NCBI GenBank assembly: GCA_018806985.1
Contig: JADANN010000434.1
Location: 558,001 to 622,000, forward strand
From: Angiostrongylus vasorum
Taxonomy: Eukaryota > Nematoda > Chromadorea > Rhabditida > Metastrongylidae
Reading direction: 5' to 3'
Length of the DNA stretch: 64,000 nt
Shown: in pieces, positions 39,601-45,290 of the stretch
Numbering within the stretch: the first letter of the stretch is position 1
Layout: every line of letters starts with the position of its first letter
Made by a program: the position numbers and the translations under genes
The notes under the pieces: generated by a model
Told to the model about the DNA's origin: nothing
What the model saw: only the letters and a program-made list of their open reading frames with translations
The model's database searches: none

Positions 39601-40729
39601 CAGCCCTCCGGGCTCGGCGAATTGGTACCAGACCTGTCTGGGAGGAAAACAGCAGGAAAAATTACGGTACCTTGTAGCAACAATCTTTGACATCCAGTTT
39701 GCTGAGTATACAATTAACGGAGCAACGATCATCATTACAAGTGTCATTGACCAACTAAAATGGAAACGATGGCAACACTATGTACGGTAGCTTCTAGCCT
39801 GTTTCCAAAATGAGATTGGAATTACCTGTACACGAATCCTACACCAAATCCGGCAGCAAATGCCGAGAGCATTTGAATGAATATTGAGAGCTTGTCGCCG
39901 AGGCCTTCCCGGACCCGTTCAAAGTCACTGAATGGCTTGAGTGCAATGATTTCTCATAAATGAATTGGTGTGAATCATATGAGAAGTCCAAGAAAATGTC
40001 GCATTGTTCGTCTTACTCCGTGAGCCTAGCAGTCAGACTCCCTGTTTGTTGAACGTCGAACCACGAAATTTGTTGTCTGAGAATCGCTTTCAAGTATTCT
40101 TGACGCAGCTTATGGGTGATCTTTTCAGCGAACGTTTCCCAGAAAAAAAATCTATGACGGTTATCGTTAGTTATGGAGATGATTAAACGATTTTATATGA
40201 AAAAGGGTAGTAAAAAAAATTCACAAGTTAAGCATGACGTAAATGGTTGATGTCATACCTGTACGTAAGACGTGATAAACATGGCGATACCTAGCACAAA
40301 GTAGTAGTAACAATACAACTGAACTTCGTGGTCGAATTCTTCCCTAAAATGAACGATGCATCCAGTAAAAGAATAACACTTGAATAGCGATGTTTATATG
40401 GATCAAACATCCTTGTAGGACACTGTTATTGAAAAGTTACTATTTGTTCTTAGCTCAGGTCAGACTTATGAGCAATGGCGCAGGGCATTTCATTCATATG
40501 TTGAGGACACCCAAACACTGAAGAAAAGCACTCACTGTGTGATCCCAGGCAGTCCTTTTGCATCTGTGTTGCCGACACCCAAGACGAATTCAGAATTTTG
40601 CGCTCTGAGAAAAACACTCGTCATACCACCCAGCACTATACCCAGCACTGAGAATCCAGCACCATGGAGAAAAGATGCCAATGTACCGAGCACCAGATAA
40701 ACATAGTCAATAGTGGTGGCGAAGGAGAG
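6580..40729 (-). CDS. pgp-9: P-glycoprotein (ABCB full transporter), PGP-9-like; 5' end incomplete
   Basis: ATP-driven efflux pump of the plasma membrane; in strongylid nematodes P-glycoproteins are linked to export of macrocyclic lactones. Exons, 5' to 3' on the minus strand: 40729-40536, 40343-40259, 40151-40017, 39927-39826, 39754-39671, 39424-39314, 39253-39137, 38995-38938, 38827-38714, 38631-38395, 35250-35176, 34576-34484, 29169-29070, 28606-28500, 28246-28166, 27196-27082, 24497-24382, 24301-24155, 24046-23945, 18621-18460, 18160-18008, 16208-16060, 14053-13913, 12907-12751, 12642-12553, 10262-10158, 9900-9694, 8117-7971, 7385-7259, 6656-6580 (TAA). Every boundary has AG/GT and the phases agree, except for one extra base in the third exon. 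About 1,228 residues result; nematode P-gps are about 1,270-1,300, so roughly 40-60 N-terminal residues are missing. The PGP-9 call rests on remembered family sequence (GLPGIT, VRYVFTRLP, ANIHNF and [10 protein letters not shown] segments), so the ortholog number is less certain than the family. Confidence 0.93.
6955..7150 (-). repeat. Family A SINE, degenerate
   Basis: Shows CATGAATTCGACTCCACTAA, CTACTGATGTATCAAGTCAG and CCAGACTGGTACCAATTTGG in reverse orientation. Lies between the last two pgp-9 exons. Confidence 0.6.
7545..7826 (-). repeat. Family A SINE, full length
   Basis: Well preserved, with an AAAGGATAAAGGATAAAGCT tail repeat, CGGGGATCGACGGATGTGTG near the B box and a GCCACTGCCCCACGCGC head end. 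In the pgp-9 intron 7386-7970. Confidence 0.9.
8317..8613 (-). repeat. Family A SINE, diverged
   Basis: Tail AAAGGATGAAAGATAAAGGA, middle GTGGGCTGCTGATGCATCAT, head end GCACTACAGGCGCC. Confidence 0.7.
9070..9345 (-). repeat. Family A SINE, full length
   Basis: GATAAAGCTCTCGGCGTCGA through AACCACTGTGCCACATGCGC; the A-box-like and B-box-like motifs (GGCGCCTCCAACCACTG, GATCGATTCC) are intact. Confidence 0.9.
10794..11072 (+). repeat. Family A SINE, full length
   Basis: GTGTGGCGTAGTGGTTGGAG head, CGTGGAACCGATCCCC B-box-like motif, GTTCGCCAAATTGCTACCAG variant middle, CCGAGAGCTTTATCCTTAG end. Confidence 0.9.
11560..11795 (+). repeat. Short repeat with complete hammerhead-like core
   Basis: CTGAGGA at 11672-11678, GACG-AAGA-CGTC hairpin at 11680-11691, GAAA at 11692-11695, and GTGTAAGCTC near 11730 giving a possible GUA site. 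It continues into GATTAGTCATACCAAGGCTA at 11758. The copy at 37155-37335 shares flanks on both sides, so this is a dispersed element. Confidence 0.5.
12143..12450 (+). repeat. Family C tRNA-derived SINE, without the central block
   Basis: GCTGTGGTTAGTGATGCCGT (A-box region) and GCTAGTTCGGTCCACGCC (B box), then GAATGCAAGGGAACGAATCG and GTGCTGGGTTCCGCACAGTA at the 3' end. Confidence 0.85.
12751..24497 (-). CDS. pgp-9: pgp-9 exons for the linker and transmembrane domain 2
   Basis: Exon 24497-24382 encodes an acidic, serine-rich linker ([20 protein letters not shown]) of the kind phosphorylated in P-glycoproteins. TMD2 follows in seven exons: 24301-24155 ([22 protein letters not shown]7), 24046-23945 ([22 protein letters not shown]8), 18621-18460 ([19 protein letters not shown] and [12 protein letters not shown]), 18160-18008 (two helices, [19 protein letters not shown]), 16208-16060 ([20 protein letters not shown]), 14053-13913 ([14 protein letters not shown]) and 12907-12751 ([12 protein letters not shown]). 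The 5.3-kb intron between 23945 and 18621 contains the Penelope-like element in the opposite orientation. Confidence 0.94.
13452..13733 (-). repeat. Family A SINE, full length
   Basis: AAAGGATAAAGCTCACGGCG start and CCAACCACTGAGCCACACGC head end. In the pgp-9 intron 12908-13912. Confidence 0.9.
14206..14487 (-). repeat. Family A SINE, diverged
   Basis: Tail AAAGGGTAAAGGATAAAGCT; the middle is strongly changed (CAGACAGATCTACCATCAAT); head end GTGATCACTGCGTTACACTA. Confidence 0.75.
15630..15690 (+). repeat. Short hairpin repeat joined to a family A copy
   Basis: GGCGGA and TCCGCC form a stem, followed by GAAACGTCA and a perfect hairpin GCTTTATT-GT-AATAAAGC. The arrangement resembles the other GAAACG repeats in the window but lacks CUGANGA, so it is not a full hammerhead core. 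Confidence 0.45.
15691..15965 (-). repeat. Family A SINE, full length
   Basis: GATAAAGCTTTCGGCGTTGA to GACCACTACGCCACATGCGC, immediately after the hairpin repeat at 15630-15690. In the pgp-9 intron 14054-16059. Confidence 0.9.
16495..16745 (-). repeat. Family B repeat, left arm of an inverted pair
   Basis: Reverse orientation from ATGCGAAATACAACCACAGT to CGCCTGTCTCTCATCCATTT, then the spacer beginning CAGTGCCATCAGCAATCATC. Confidence 0.82.
16745..17030 (+). repeat. Family B repeat, right arm of an inverted pair
   Basis: Spacer GGCTTCAATGCCGATTTGGG and CCCGTTGACGATGCC, then GATTGCTGATGGCACTGATC, the inverse of the left arm, and the tRNA-like body to TGCCGTGAAAAGTCGTAGCA. Confidence 0.82.
17185..17345 (-). 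repeat. Family B repeat, degenerate
   Basis: ACACAACCACAGCAATGCTG and GAGATATTTGCAAAACTCGG in reverse orientation; the remaining part has diverged. Confidence 0.55.
18640..19035 (+). repeat. Family D structured repeat
   Basis: TTACTTGGATACTTGTATGA start, CTTGTGGATCAGAGGGAGAT, TTGGTTTACTCTTGGCTGGG, and a CAGCCACAATGAGGCGGTAA end. Confidence 0.85.
19076..19101. repeat. TA microsatellite
   Basis: Alternating TA for about 25 bp, just after a family D copy. Confidence 0.95.
19470..21520 (+). mobile_element. Penelope-like retroelement (RT plus GIY-YIG), inactivated
   Basis: Read across frame breaks, the element gives [14 protein letters not shown], a spacer, [19 protein letters not shown], then [14 protein letters not shown] (RT motif A, Asp present), [19 protein letters not shown] (motif B) and [12 protein letters not shown] (motif C). 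The 20413-21003 frame continues through thumb-like sequence to [20 protein letters not shown], a GIY-YIG endonuclease with its Arg ([14 protein letters not shown]). Past a stop at 21001 the trace runs [19 protein letters not shown], the usual Penelope C-terminus. Motif C is YVGD instead of YVDD, and there are frame breaks near 19775, 20170 and 20370. It sits in a pgp-9 intron in the opposite orientation. RT with a C-terminal GIY-YIG defines canonical Penelope elements. Confidence 0.9.
21411..21460 (+). ncRNA. Hammerhead-ribozyme-like core at the Penelope 3' end
   Basis: CTGAAGA (21416-21422, matching CUGANGA), a stem II of GGC (21424-21426) with GCC (21433-21435), then GAAA (21436-21439) and a GUA triplet at 21454-21456 that could be the cleavage site. 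The order is that of a type I hammerhead with a short stem III. Penelope-like elements are known to carry hammerheads in their terminal repeats. Stem I pairing is not convincing by eye, so self-cleavage is a hypothesis. Confidence 0.5.
21534..21686. repeat. TA/TG microsatellite
   Basis: Two pure TA blocks (about 21535-21577 and 21652-21685) flank a TATATG/TGTGCA-rich middle. It joins the end of the Penelope element to a family C SINE. Confidence 0.95.
21704..22078 (+). repeat. Family C SINE with the central block
   Basis: Head GCAGGGCAGTAGTTGGAGCT with B-box-like CGCTCGATCC, central block CAGGTCGAGAAATTGCTGCT, then the family C 3' half (GAGAAATCCTCAAGCAACGT, GAAGACCTTCGTGC). It begins where the TA microsatellite ends. 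Confidence 0.7.
22080..23410. other. Unassigned intron sequence of pgp-9
   Basis: No gene and no member of families A-D. The stretch ending near 23400 (CACGTGGTAAATTCGTACAA, CATTCTACTTCGA) resembles 33335-33405, so part may belong to another old repeat. Confidence 0.5.
23419..23693 (+). repeat. Family A SINE, full length
   Basis: One of the best copies: GCGTGTGGCGCAGTGGTTGG head, CGTGGAATCGATCCCC, CAGGGTCGGCAAATTGGTAC and GGATTGATCAACGCCGAGAG. The final TTTATCC tail is replaced by GAGCTTTTACC. Confidence 0.93.
23827..23905 (+). repeat. Family A SINE, 3' fragment
   Basis: Only the last 80 bp: CGAATGCATGGTACATCCCT, then TTTATCCTTTTATCCTTTAT. It ends 40 bp short of the pgp-9 exon at 23945. Confidence 0.8.
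24600..24870 (-). repeat. Family B repeat with full 5' spacer
   Basis: Reverse orientation; body 24610-24760 (ACTCCGAAACGCAGGTGTCT, TTCACCACCACACCATGCGG), followed by the spacer CCCAAATCGGCATTGAACCC. No inverted partner follows, so the spacer belongs to the unit itself. Confidence 0.82.
25125..25225 (-). repeat. Family A SINE fragment
   Basis: ATGGTGGCCTACCAATGTAT in reverse orientation, cut off where the next copy begins. Confidence 0.5.
25226..25497 (+). repeat. Family A SINE, full length
   Basis: GTGGCGCAGTGGTCTGAGGC head, GTGGAATCGATCCCCC, GGCCACCGCGAGTCATTCTA, AACGCCGGAAGCTTTGAGAT end. Confidence 0.9.
26140..26530 (-). repeat. Family D structured repeat
   Basis: CCGCTTACCGCCTCATTGTG start in reverse orientation; AGAGTAAACCAATACCTGGA middle; ends at AAGTATCCAAGTAAGTAA. 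Confidence 0.85.
26545..26860 (-). repeat. Family C SINE with the central block
   Basis: 3' end GTGCAGATTACAGCACTTCT in reverse orientation; central block CCCTGACCCCAGAGTAATAG and AGAAGGATTGGTGAGCACGT at 26805-26840. Confidence 0.75.
27082..38631 (-). CDS. pgp-9: pgp-9 exons for nucleotide-binding domain 1
   Basis: Seven exons form a complete ATP-binding cassette. Exon 38631-38395 has the A-loop tyrosine (HFSYPSR) and Walker [10 protein letters not shown]. Exon 35250-35176 ends at the Q-loop glutamine (GVVSQ). Exon 34576-34484 reads [17 protein letters not shown]. Exon 29169-29070 carries the signature LSGGQKQRI. Exon 28606-28500 carries Walker B with the catalytic glutamate ([15 protein letters not shown]). 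Exon 28246-28166 has the H-loop VAHRLSTI. Exon 27196-27082 closes with [18 protein letters not shown] and runs into a charged tail. All catalytic residues are intact. The 3.1-kb and 5.3-kb introns inside the domain hold family A, C and D repeats. Confidence 0.95.
27265..27575 (+). repeat. Family C SINE, without the central block
   Basis: GGCATAGTGGATAGTAATGC head, GTTACTTCAACC weak B box, then GACCAGCATTCTACGACATC and GTGCTGGGATTCGCACAGTA. Confidence 0.82.
28633..28910 (-). repeat. Family A SINE, full length
   Basis: Tail AAAGATAAAGGATAAAGCTC; the head end is diverged (TCGACTACAGCGCTACACGC). It begins 27 bp upstream of the pgp-9 exon 28606-28500, close to its acceptor. Confidence 0.9.
29200..29453 (-). 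repeat. Family A SINE with internal deletion
   Basis: GATAAAGGATAACAAGGATA tail repeats; about 30 bp are missing near TCATGCATTATTAAATGAAT; head end GACCACTGCGCCACACGCGC. Confidence 0.88.
29974..30255 (+). repeat. Family A SINE, full length
   Basis: GCGTGTGGCACGGCGGTTGG head, CCGGGGTCGGCAAATTGGTA, and tail GAGCTTTACCCTTTATCCTT. Confidence 0.92.
30575..30882. repeat. Tandem duplication, unit about 152-156 bp
   Basis: Unit 1 is 30575-30726 and unit 2 starts at 30727 with the same GGCGAACTTCGGTGTATGCC. Differences are few: a 3-nt insertion (GTAGCGATCCG against GTAGTCCG), one T more in a T run, and GGATCGAG against GGATAGAG. It is in the pgp-9 intron 29170-34483 and codes for nothing recognisable. 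Confidence 0.95.
30885..32455. other. Intron sequence apart from the family D copy at 31408
   Basis: 30885-31405 and 31790-32455 show no coding frame with motifs and no recognised repeat. Confidence 0.5.
31408..31785 (+). repeat. Family D structured repeat
   Basis: TTACTTACTTGGATACTTCG start; AACCACCACAAATAGTCGCC; cut short after CACCCAGGAACCATCATT. Confidence 0.85.
32457..32735 (+). repeat. Family A SINE, full length
   Basis: The head is altered (GGCGTGCGTCACGCAGGCCA) but CGTGGAGTCGATCCCC and GGTCAACGCCGAGAGCTTTA are intact. Confidence 0.88.
32740..34100. other. Unassigned intron sequence of pgp-9
   Basis: Pyrimidine-rich stretches; only the weak similarity of 33335-33405 to 23330-23400 stands out. 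Confidence 0.45.
34105..34400 (+). repeat. Family C SINE, 3' truncated
   Basis: GCGCGAATGGTGCAGTGACA head, TTAGTTTGACTCC B box, GACCAGCGTTCTGTGACATT and GGCAAAAACCGAAAGCACAT. Confidence 0.75.
35496..35765 (+). repeat. Family A SINE, full length
   Basis: GGCGCGTGAGGCGCAGTGGT head; a gap after TTGGTACCAGAGGAGGATAG; GATCAACGCCGAGAGCGTTT end. Confidence 0.9.
35785..36170 (-). repeat. Family D structured repeat, full length
   Basis: CCTCCCAACGGCTTACCGCC start, nine G at 35850-35858, AATCTCCGAAAAATGGAGAT hairpin, CAAGTAAGTAAGTATAATTG end. Confidence 0.88.
36209..36445 (+). repeat. Family A SINE, degenerate
   Basis: GGCGTGGGTAGCGCAATGTT head and AGATTAATTAACGTCGAACG end; the central block is mostly lost. 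Confidence 0.6.
36747..37028 (+). repeat. Family A SINE, full length
   Basis: GCGTGTAGCGCAGTGGTTGG head; tail TTTATCCTTTTATTTATCCT. It shares the TTGCTACCAG and GGCAGACCACCTCGAGTCAT variants with the copy at 10794, suggesting a subfamily. Confidence 0.92.
37155..37335 (+). repeat. Second copy of the short hammerhead-like repeat
   Basis: TGATGA core at 37261-37266 preceded by G where the consensus has C, stem GACG (37268-37271) with CGTT, then GAAA at 37280-37283 and CTCGTGTAAGCATAAC as in the copy at 11560. It directly follows a family A SINE. Confidence 0.45.
38045..38290 (-). repeat. Family C SINE with the central block
   Basis: Minus strand: CACTGGTTCAACCTCACTC (B box), then the block GATCGGGAAATTGGTGCCAG, then GTCAACCAGCATTCAAGGCC. 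It lies next to the NBD1 Walker A exon. Confidence 0.65.
38714..40729 (-). CDS. pgp-9: pgp-9 exons for transmembrane domain 1
   Basis: Nine exons encode the first six-helix domain. The first placed exon opens [20 protein letters not shown] and holds TM1 and the start of the extracellular loop. Next come a [19 protein letters not shown] helix, an intracellular helix with [18 protein letters not shown], a [11 protein letters not shown] coupling segment and [16 protein letters not shown]. The block ends with [13 protein letters not shown] (TM6) and [13 protein letters not shown]. Exon 40151-40017 needs one base removed from its T8 run to join exon 40343-40259 in frame. Exons 39424-39314 and 39253-39137 are split by a 60-nt intron. 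The acceptor at 40730 argues that the ATG at 40742-40744 lies in intron and is not the start. Confidence 0.92.
39520..39655 (+). repeat. Family A SINE, truncated, next to a pgp-9 splice donor
   Basis: Head and central block only (GGGCGCGTGTGGTGCAGTGG to AGACCTGTCTGGGAGGAAAA). It stops about 15 bp from the donor of exon 39754-39671. Confidence 0.88.
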
Positions 40730-40829
40730 CTGAGAAACCGGCATTAAAACGACATAAAGAGAGCTATATTGGGACTTAACTCATTTTCTGAGTTATTGGT
40801 TTCACACGACCAGTCTTCACATCTACTGC

Positions 40830-41105
40830 ACGGATCATTGCAATTCTTGCATTCGATTCATTTCTTAGTATCCATAACCTATGAAGGTCTTCGAGCGTTT
40901 GCGCTTGGATTCTACTGCTGCTTGAGGATTTCCATCTCCATTACGAATTTCGTTGAAAGCTGCTCGACGCGATTCTCCGTAGAGTCCCGGAGAGCAGTTT
41001 TAGGGTGTTATCATGTGGATTAAGCAGACTGAACTAATCCCAGAGAGCCTGACACTTACCGATCCCAGAGGCTTGGTGAGCACGGGAACACCATGCTAGT
41101 GATCG
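40830..41105 (-). repeat. Family C SINE with diverged central block
   Basis: TTGCATTCGATTCATTTCTT, GAAGGTCTTCGAGCGTTTGC and GGCTTGGTGAGCACGGGAAC in reverse orientation. It lies about 100 bp upstream of the first placed pgp-9 exon. Confidence 0.7.
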
Positions 41106-41514
41106 GCGGCTAATTTTTCGAAACATTAAAGTATTTCTTTAAAGAAAATCGAAACCCGAATTCATTGAACGTAGACTGCGTCATCACTTTCCAATCACTT
41201 GTGAAGAGTGTTTTTGCCTCAACTCCAGTCTTCTTGTTGTCGTATTGCATTTACACACCCTTAGGATTTCTGACATTTATACTTCAATCAAAATATCTAT
41301 GATATTTAAATATTCATATTATTTAGAGAACTTATTTAATATTTATATTTAAAGAAACCATATTATATGTCTATGTTTATTATATTTAAAGAAACCTTGA
41401 AAAACCAAACTTGAAGAGAGAAACTTATGGAGAGCAGTTGAAAAGACGACCTGATTGATGAATGACACCTATTGTGAAGTGCAACCATAAAGATGCTAAA
41501 ATATGAGCAAAACT

Positions 41515-42075
41515 CAGGATAAGAGGTGGGTTTCGAATCCGTGATTGGCCTCAGGGAATTGCCTGCTTTTCACGACAACAACCGAGGTCTTTCTTTGCCT
41601 TTCTCTCAGCCATATTTTAAGACTGTCAATGCTATCAGCAATCTCACGTCTAACCGCGAGTTCGAAGCCCACTTGAGGTTCCGAGTTTTGGTTATATCTT
41701 TGTATCATATCTTTGTGGTTGTATTTCACATCATGTTTGCCATGAAAAAGATTAGACAGAAAACAAAAGTTAAAACATTGTGAGATCAACTGTAGTTTCA
41801 GCTTGACTGGATTCAATACCGATTTGTGTCGCCCAACTATTCCTGGTGACAGATGATTGTGACTGCACAGAGAGAGTTAAAGTATGGCTGAGAGAAAAGT
41901 AAAGATAGGGCTTCAGTTGGTGTGGTGGATAGCAGGTGACCACTCGGTTTGGGCAATCGCGGGTTCGAAGTCCTCTTGAGGTTTCCAATTTTGTTCATAT
42001 ATCAGCATCACTATGGTTGTATTTCGCATTGAAGCCCGCTAAGAAAGGGAATAGGAAATAAATACAAGTTAACTC
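41515..42075. repeat. Cluster of diverged family B units
   Basis: One inverted head (B box on the minus strand at GTTTCGAATCC, 41527-41537), one forward tail (GCGAGTTCGAAGCCC to TTTGTGGTTGTATTTCACAT), then a forward unit with spacer (CTTGACTGGATTCAATACCG), head TTGGTGTGGTGGATAGCAGG, B box GCGGGTTCGAAGTCC and the usual tail. The B boxes here are closest to the tRNA consensus. Confidence 0.7.
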
Positions 42076-42461
42076 ACCTATTGATTTTCAGTAATAGGAG
42101 TGAACACCGTGGGCTTAACAGAATCTCCTATTTTTAGTTTCAACCTCAATAAAAAGAAATCTAGATGGCGGTGATAAGACGCTTCTCCGAAAAAATGACT
42201 GACTTGATCTTGTTAACCTTTTTCCCTTAGTCTGCCTGTGGCTTTCTACGTGTGTGCCTGAGTCCTCCACTGATTCTCTCATTACTCTATCGCTTCTTTT
42301 TATTCCAACTCTGCTTCTTTCCAGCGCCTTGTTTATACTTCACATTCCCCAAATACCCCGTAACTCTTTTATTTTGGCGAGTAAAGGAACATAACGGTTA
42401 ACGGAATGAATTGCTGTAACTGATAAGGGCATTGTGAACTAATACCAGTTGTTTACTGAGA

Positions 42462-42850
42462 ACCTCCCAGTGGTTTACCGCCTCACCGTGGCTGGGAGGT
42501 TTCCCTGGATATGGGGCTGCGATGTACAACGGGGGGATGCGTCCCCTTGGCAGGGTCTCGCAAGCTGAAAACGAGTTCGGCGCTTTCATCAGGAAGCCTA
42601 GCTAAGAGTAAACCAATACCAATACCAGGATGCACCACCGCCCTGGTATCAAAGTCGCATGGTGGCAAATCTCCCTCTGACCCACAAGGGCTGCGAGTAC
42701 CTGTGATGGTGAAGAGTTGGTGCAGATTTTCGCCAGGCTGACTTCGGCAATCCAGGGATCCACAATGGCTTAACCAACAATTCTCCGAAAAATGGAGATT
42801 AAGCTGGAGCCTGCATAACCAGTGAGGACGGACCGTTCAAGTAATCAAGT
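42462..42850 (-). repeat. Family D structured repeat, full length
   Basis: CCTCCCAGTGGTTTACCGCC start, GGATGCACCACCGCCCTGGT, and TTCTCCGAAAAATGGAGATT hairpin. Confidence 0.88.
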
Positions 42851-43384
42851 AAATTTGTTGAGAAATTTCATCAAGTGACTTATGATCCCAGCTCCCCATG
42901 AACGCATTGCTTTCCATTCGAAACTGTAAATTTGATCTTTAATATTGTCAAATACCGTCACAGTTTCTCCGATAATATATCTGCAACATCTGACTGGATT
43001 AGTCGACTTCACGAATAACGGGTCCAGTCTCACCATAATTTCTCGTCATTTCGGTCGAAAACGATAGTTCGCAAAAGGAATGGTCTGTCTCCTTCACGGT
43101 GACCTCTAAAGTACCACTGCGCCACCAATAAATTCAATTATAATTACATTTATAATTAAAGTCACCAACGATGGTGTTCCCACATCCCGTAACTGGCCAT
43201 CCTTGAAAACACACACTATTTTGAGGTGTACTCCATTGTTCTTCTCAACTATCCGTCGTTAACTGCTTTCATAACGAACAACTTAATTATGGAACTAAAT
43301 ATACATATTTGTCAAGAATTTCACTTTTATAATTTAAGCAGAAGGATTTGGGAAGAACAGTAATTAGAGATATAATGCAATAAC

Positions 43385-43690
43385 ACGCCCATACACGCTG
43401 GGTTCGACAGCTCCCATGCCACTCAAGCCTCTCAACGTTTCTGTGTCGGCCAATTGGCACTAGTCTTGTCCGGGAAGAGCTCCTCCTGATCCACAAAGGC
43501 TGGCGACTGCTTGTGATAATAACCGGGGAATGCTGCCGTAGAGCAACCTCTGGATGCCAGACAGAATCGACCCAAGTAGCATTTAAGGACATTCGTAAAG
43601 AAAGTGCTGTTGCCAAAAAAACAAATCGAACGAAAGAATTTCCAGAAACCGAAAATGTGCGGTGGCTGGTCATGTAAATAAATAAAGATG
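43385..43690 (+). repeat. Family C SINE with the central block
   Basis: Central block CACTCAAGCCTCTCAACGTT, GTGTCGGCCAATTGGCACTA, then GACATTCGTAAAGAAAGTGC and TGGTCATGTAAATAAATAAA. A short stretch near 43485-43525 resembles family D. Confidence 0.72.
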
Positions 43691-43811
43691 GGAAAATTCA
43701 AGCAGATATCAGTGCTATCAGCAACAGCGGTTTCTTAAGTGACGCGGTAGAAAACTCCAAAAAAAAGACGAGAGAAAGTTCAAAAGTCCAGAAACAAACT
43801 CAAGAAATACC

Positions 43812-43874
43812 AACAATGCCGTCATTCAGTAAAGATGCTTGTGATTCCTCCTTTGAAATACTTTCGAACGAGCT
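43812..43874 (-). CDS. Weak candidate for an upstream pgp-9 exon
   Basis: On the minus strand a TTTTTCAG acceptor is followed by an open frame reading SFESISKEESQASLLNDGIV and a possible GTATTT donor. The polar, acidic composition suits a P-gp N-terminal tail and the position, 3.1 kb upstream of the first sure exon, is reasonable. It ends in phase 1, so at least one more exon would be needed to reach the phase-0 acceptor at 40730. No family motif is present, so this could be chance. Confidence 0.2.
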
Positions 43875-44087
43875 GAAAAACTTGCAACTTAGTTGTTCGT
43901 TATAGTTCACGTAATAATTTAAAGAAATAAGAATTAAAACGTATACGAAAGCTCAAAGCAAGAACTAATATGGCCATCGGATATTAAAATCGTGCTATCA
44001 CAATGTAGCAAAATGTCATAGAAAGTAGAAACACAGCCTACGTGCCATATGGAAAATAACAAATCGCTTGTAGCGTTTTATAAACTG

Positions 44088-44372
44088 GGGGCGCGTATAG
44101 CGCAATGGTCGGGGGGCGCTCTGCAACACACACGAGGTCGATCTCTGCACCCCACATTCACCAAACCCTCCATTCCTTTGGGATCGGCATATTGGTACCG
44201 CACTTGACTGGGAGAATAACAGCACTGGCCCGATCCATCTGTCGACTACCGCGAGTTATTGCAAAGGCCATACATGCATTTAGTCACATCCAACGATGCT
44301 AAATGAAGTCGAGTGCATGGCCTTCAGGGGATAGATCAACGCCAAGAGCCTTATCCTTTACCATTATCCTTT
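44088..44372 (+). repeat. Family A SINE, full length
   Basis: GGGCGCGTATAGCGCAATGG head, GATCGGCATATTGGTACCGC middle, and tail GAGCCTTATCCTTTACCATT. Confidence 0.88.
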
Positions 44373-44924
44373 CATAAACTGCTAGAGAGCACATAAAAAA
44401 GATCATTTCCGTATGTGAACTGTCTAGGACAGTCCAGGGACAGGCACATGTCATATTTTCAAACTCCAAAATGAGCAAGCCAGTCCACCTCATGAGATAA
44501 ACTTTACCAGAAAGGCCAAGCCCTTGGAACATGCCCGATTTCCAAGAAGCAATCTATGCAAATTTCAGCAGATACTGAACTAATGTTGAGAACTATCGCT
44601 GTCGTGGTAGCAAATTAGTGGTATTATGATAAGCTTTACCACGATCTACAACGACAGGCTAGATGTCCAACCAAAATTACACCTGGATTCCAGAAAAAAA
44701 GTGACAAAACGCTAAAGCAGCACCACGCACACTGGATGGCCCCCTAAGACATCGGACTATGGATCTAACGGAAAGGTAGGATTCCTATCACCGTCAGCAA
44801 TGAGATGAAGTATAATTAATAACGAAACGTTTACTCAAGCCTTTTGCGAATCAGAAATCCGTTTCATTCCACAAAATAACCGCTGGATGAAAACTAGGCA
44901 AAATTCATAGTTACTGAATCAGAG

Positions 44925-45290
44925 TTAGTGGATGGCACAGTGGTAGGATGCCCATCATCACGAGCATGGTGCTAGTTCGATTCCGCTCCGGGTGAACCAA
45001 GCCTCTCATCTCTCCGGGGTCGGGAAATTGGTACCGGACTTGTCGGGGAAAAATTCACTCTCTGCAATCCAATTGGAAACGCTGCAGCGCGGCTATCTCA
45101 GGATTCCAAGGAGAACTGCTCGACTTGCATCATACGACATTCAAGATGAAATGAAAACCCTCAAGCAACAACCGATGCCACAAAGTTGGAAGAGCTTCGT
45201 GGACGATGGTTGCGAGGAAACGAATCGGATGAGAGAAGTGCTGGGATCCGCACAGTAGATGGAAGACGGGTCAAATAAAATAATATAAAA
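44925..45290 (+). repeat. Family C SINE with a clear central block
   Basis: Head GTGGATGGCACAGTGGTAGG, B box GCTAGTTCGATTCCGC, then CTCCGGGGTCGGGAAATTGG and TACCGGACTTGTCGGG, then the family C 3' half to GTGCTGGGATCCGCACAGTA and AAATAAAATAATATAAAAAA. Confidence 0.9.

Noticed and set aside
40730..40744. ATG at 40742-40744 as the pgp-9 start codon
   Set aside because: The bases between it and the conserved frame read GCCGGTTTCTCAG, a good splice acceptor, and the family has a longer N-terminus before this point.
42080..42160. Minus-strand open stretch GDSVKPTVFTPITENQ as the missing pgp-9 exon
   Set aside because: The frame meets TAG directly at the only good donor, so it cannot join the phase-0 acceptor at 40730.
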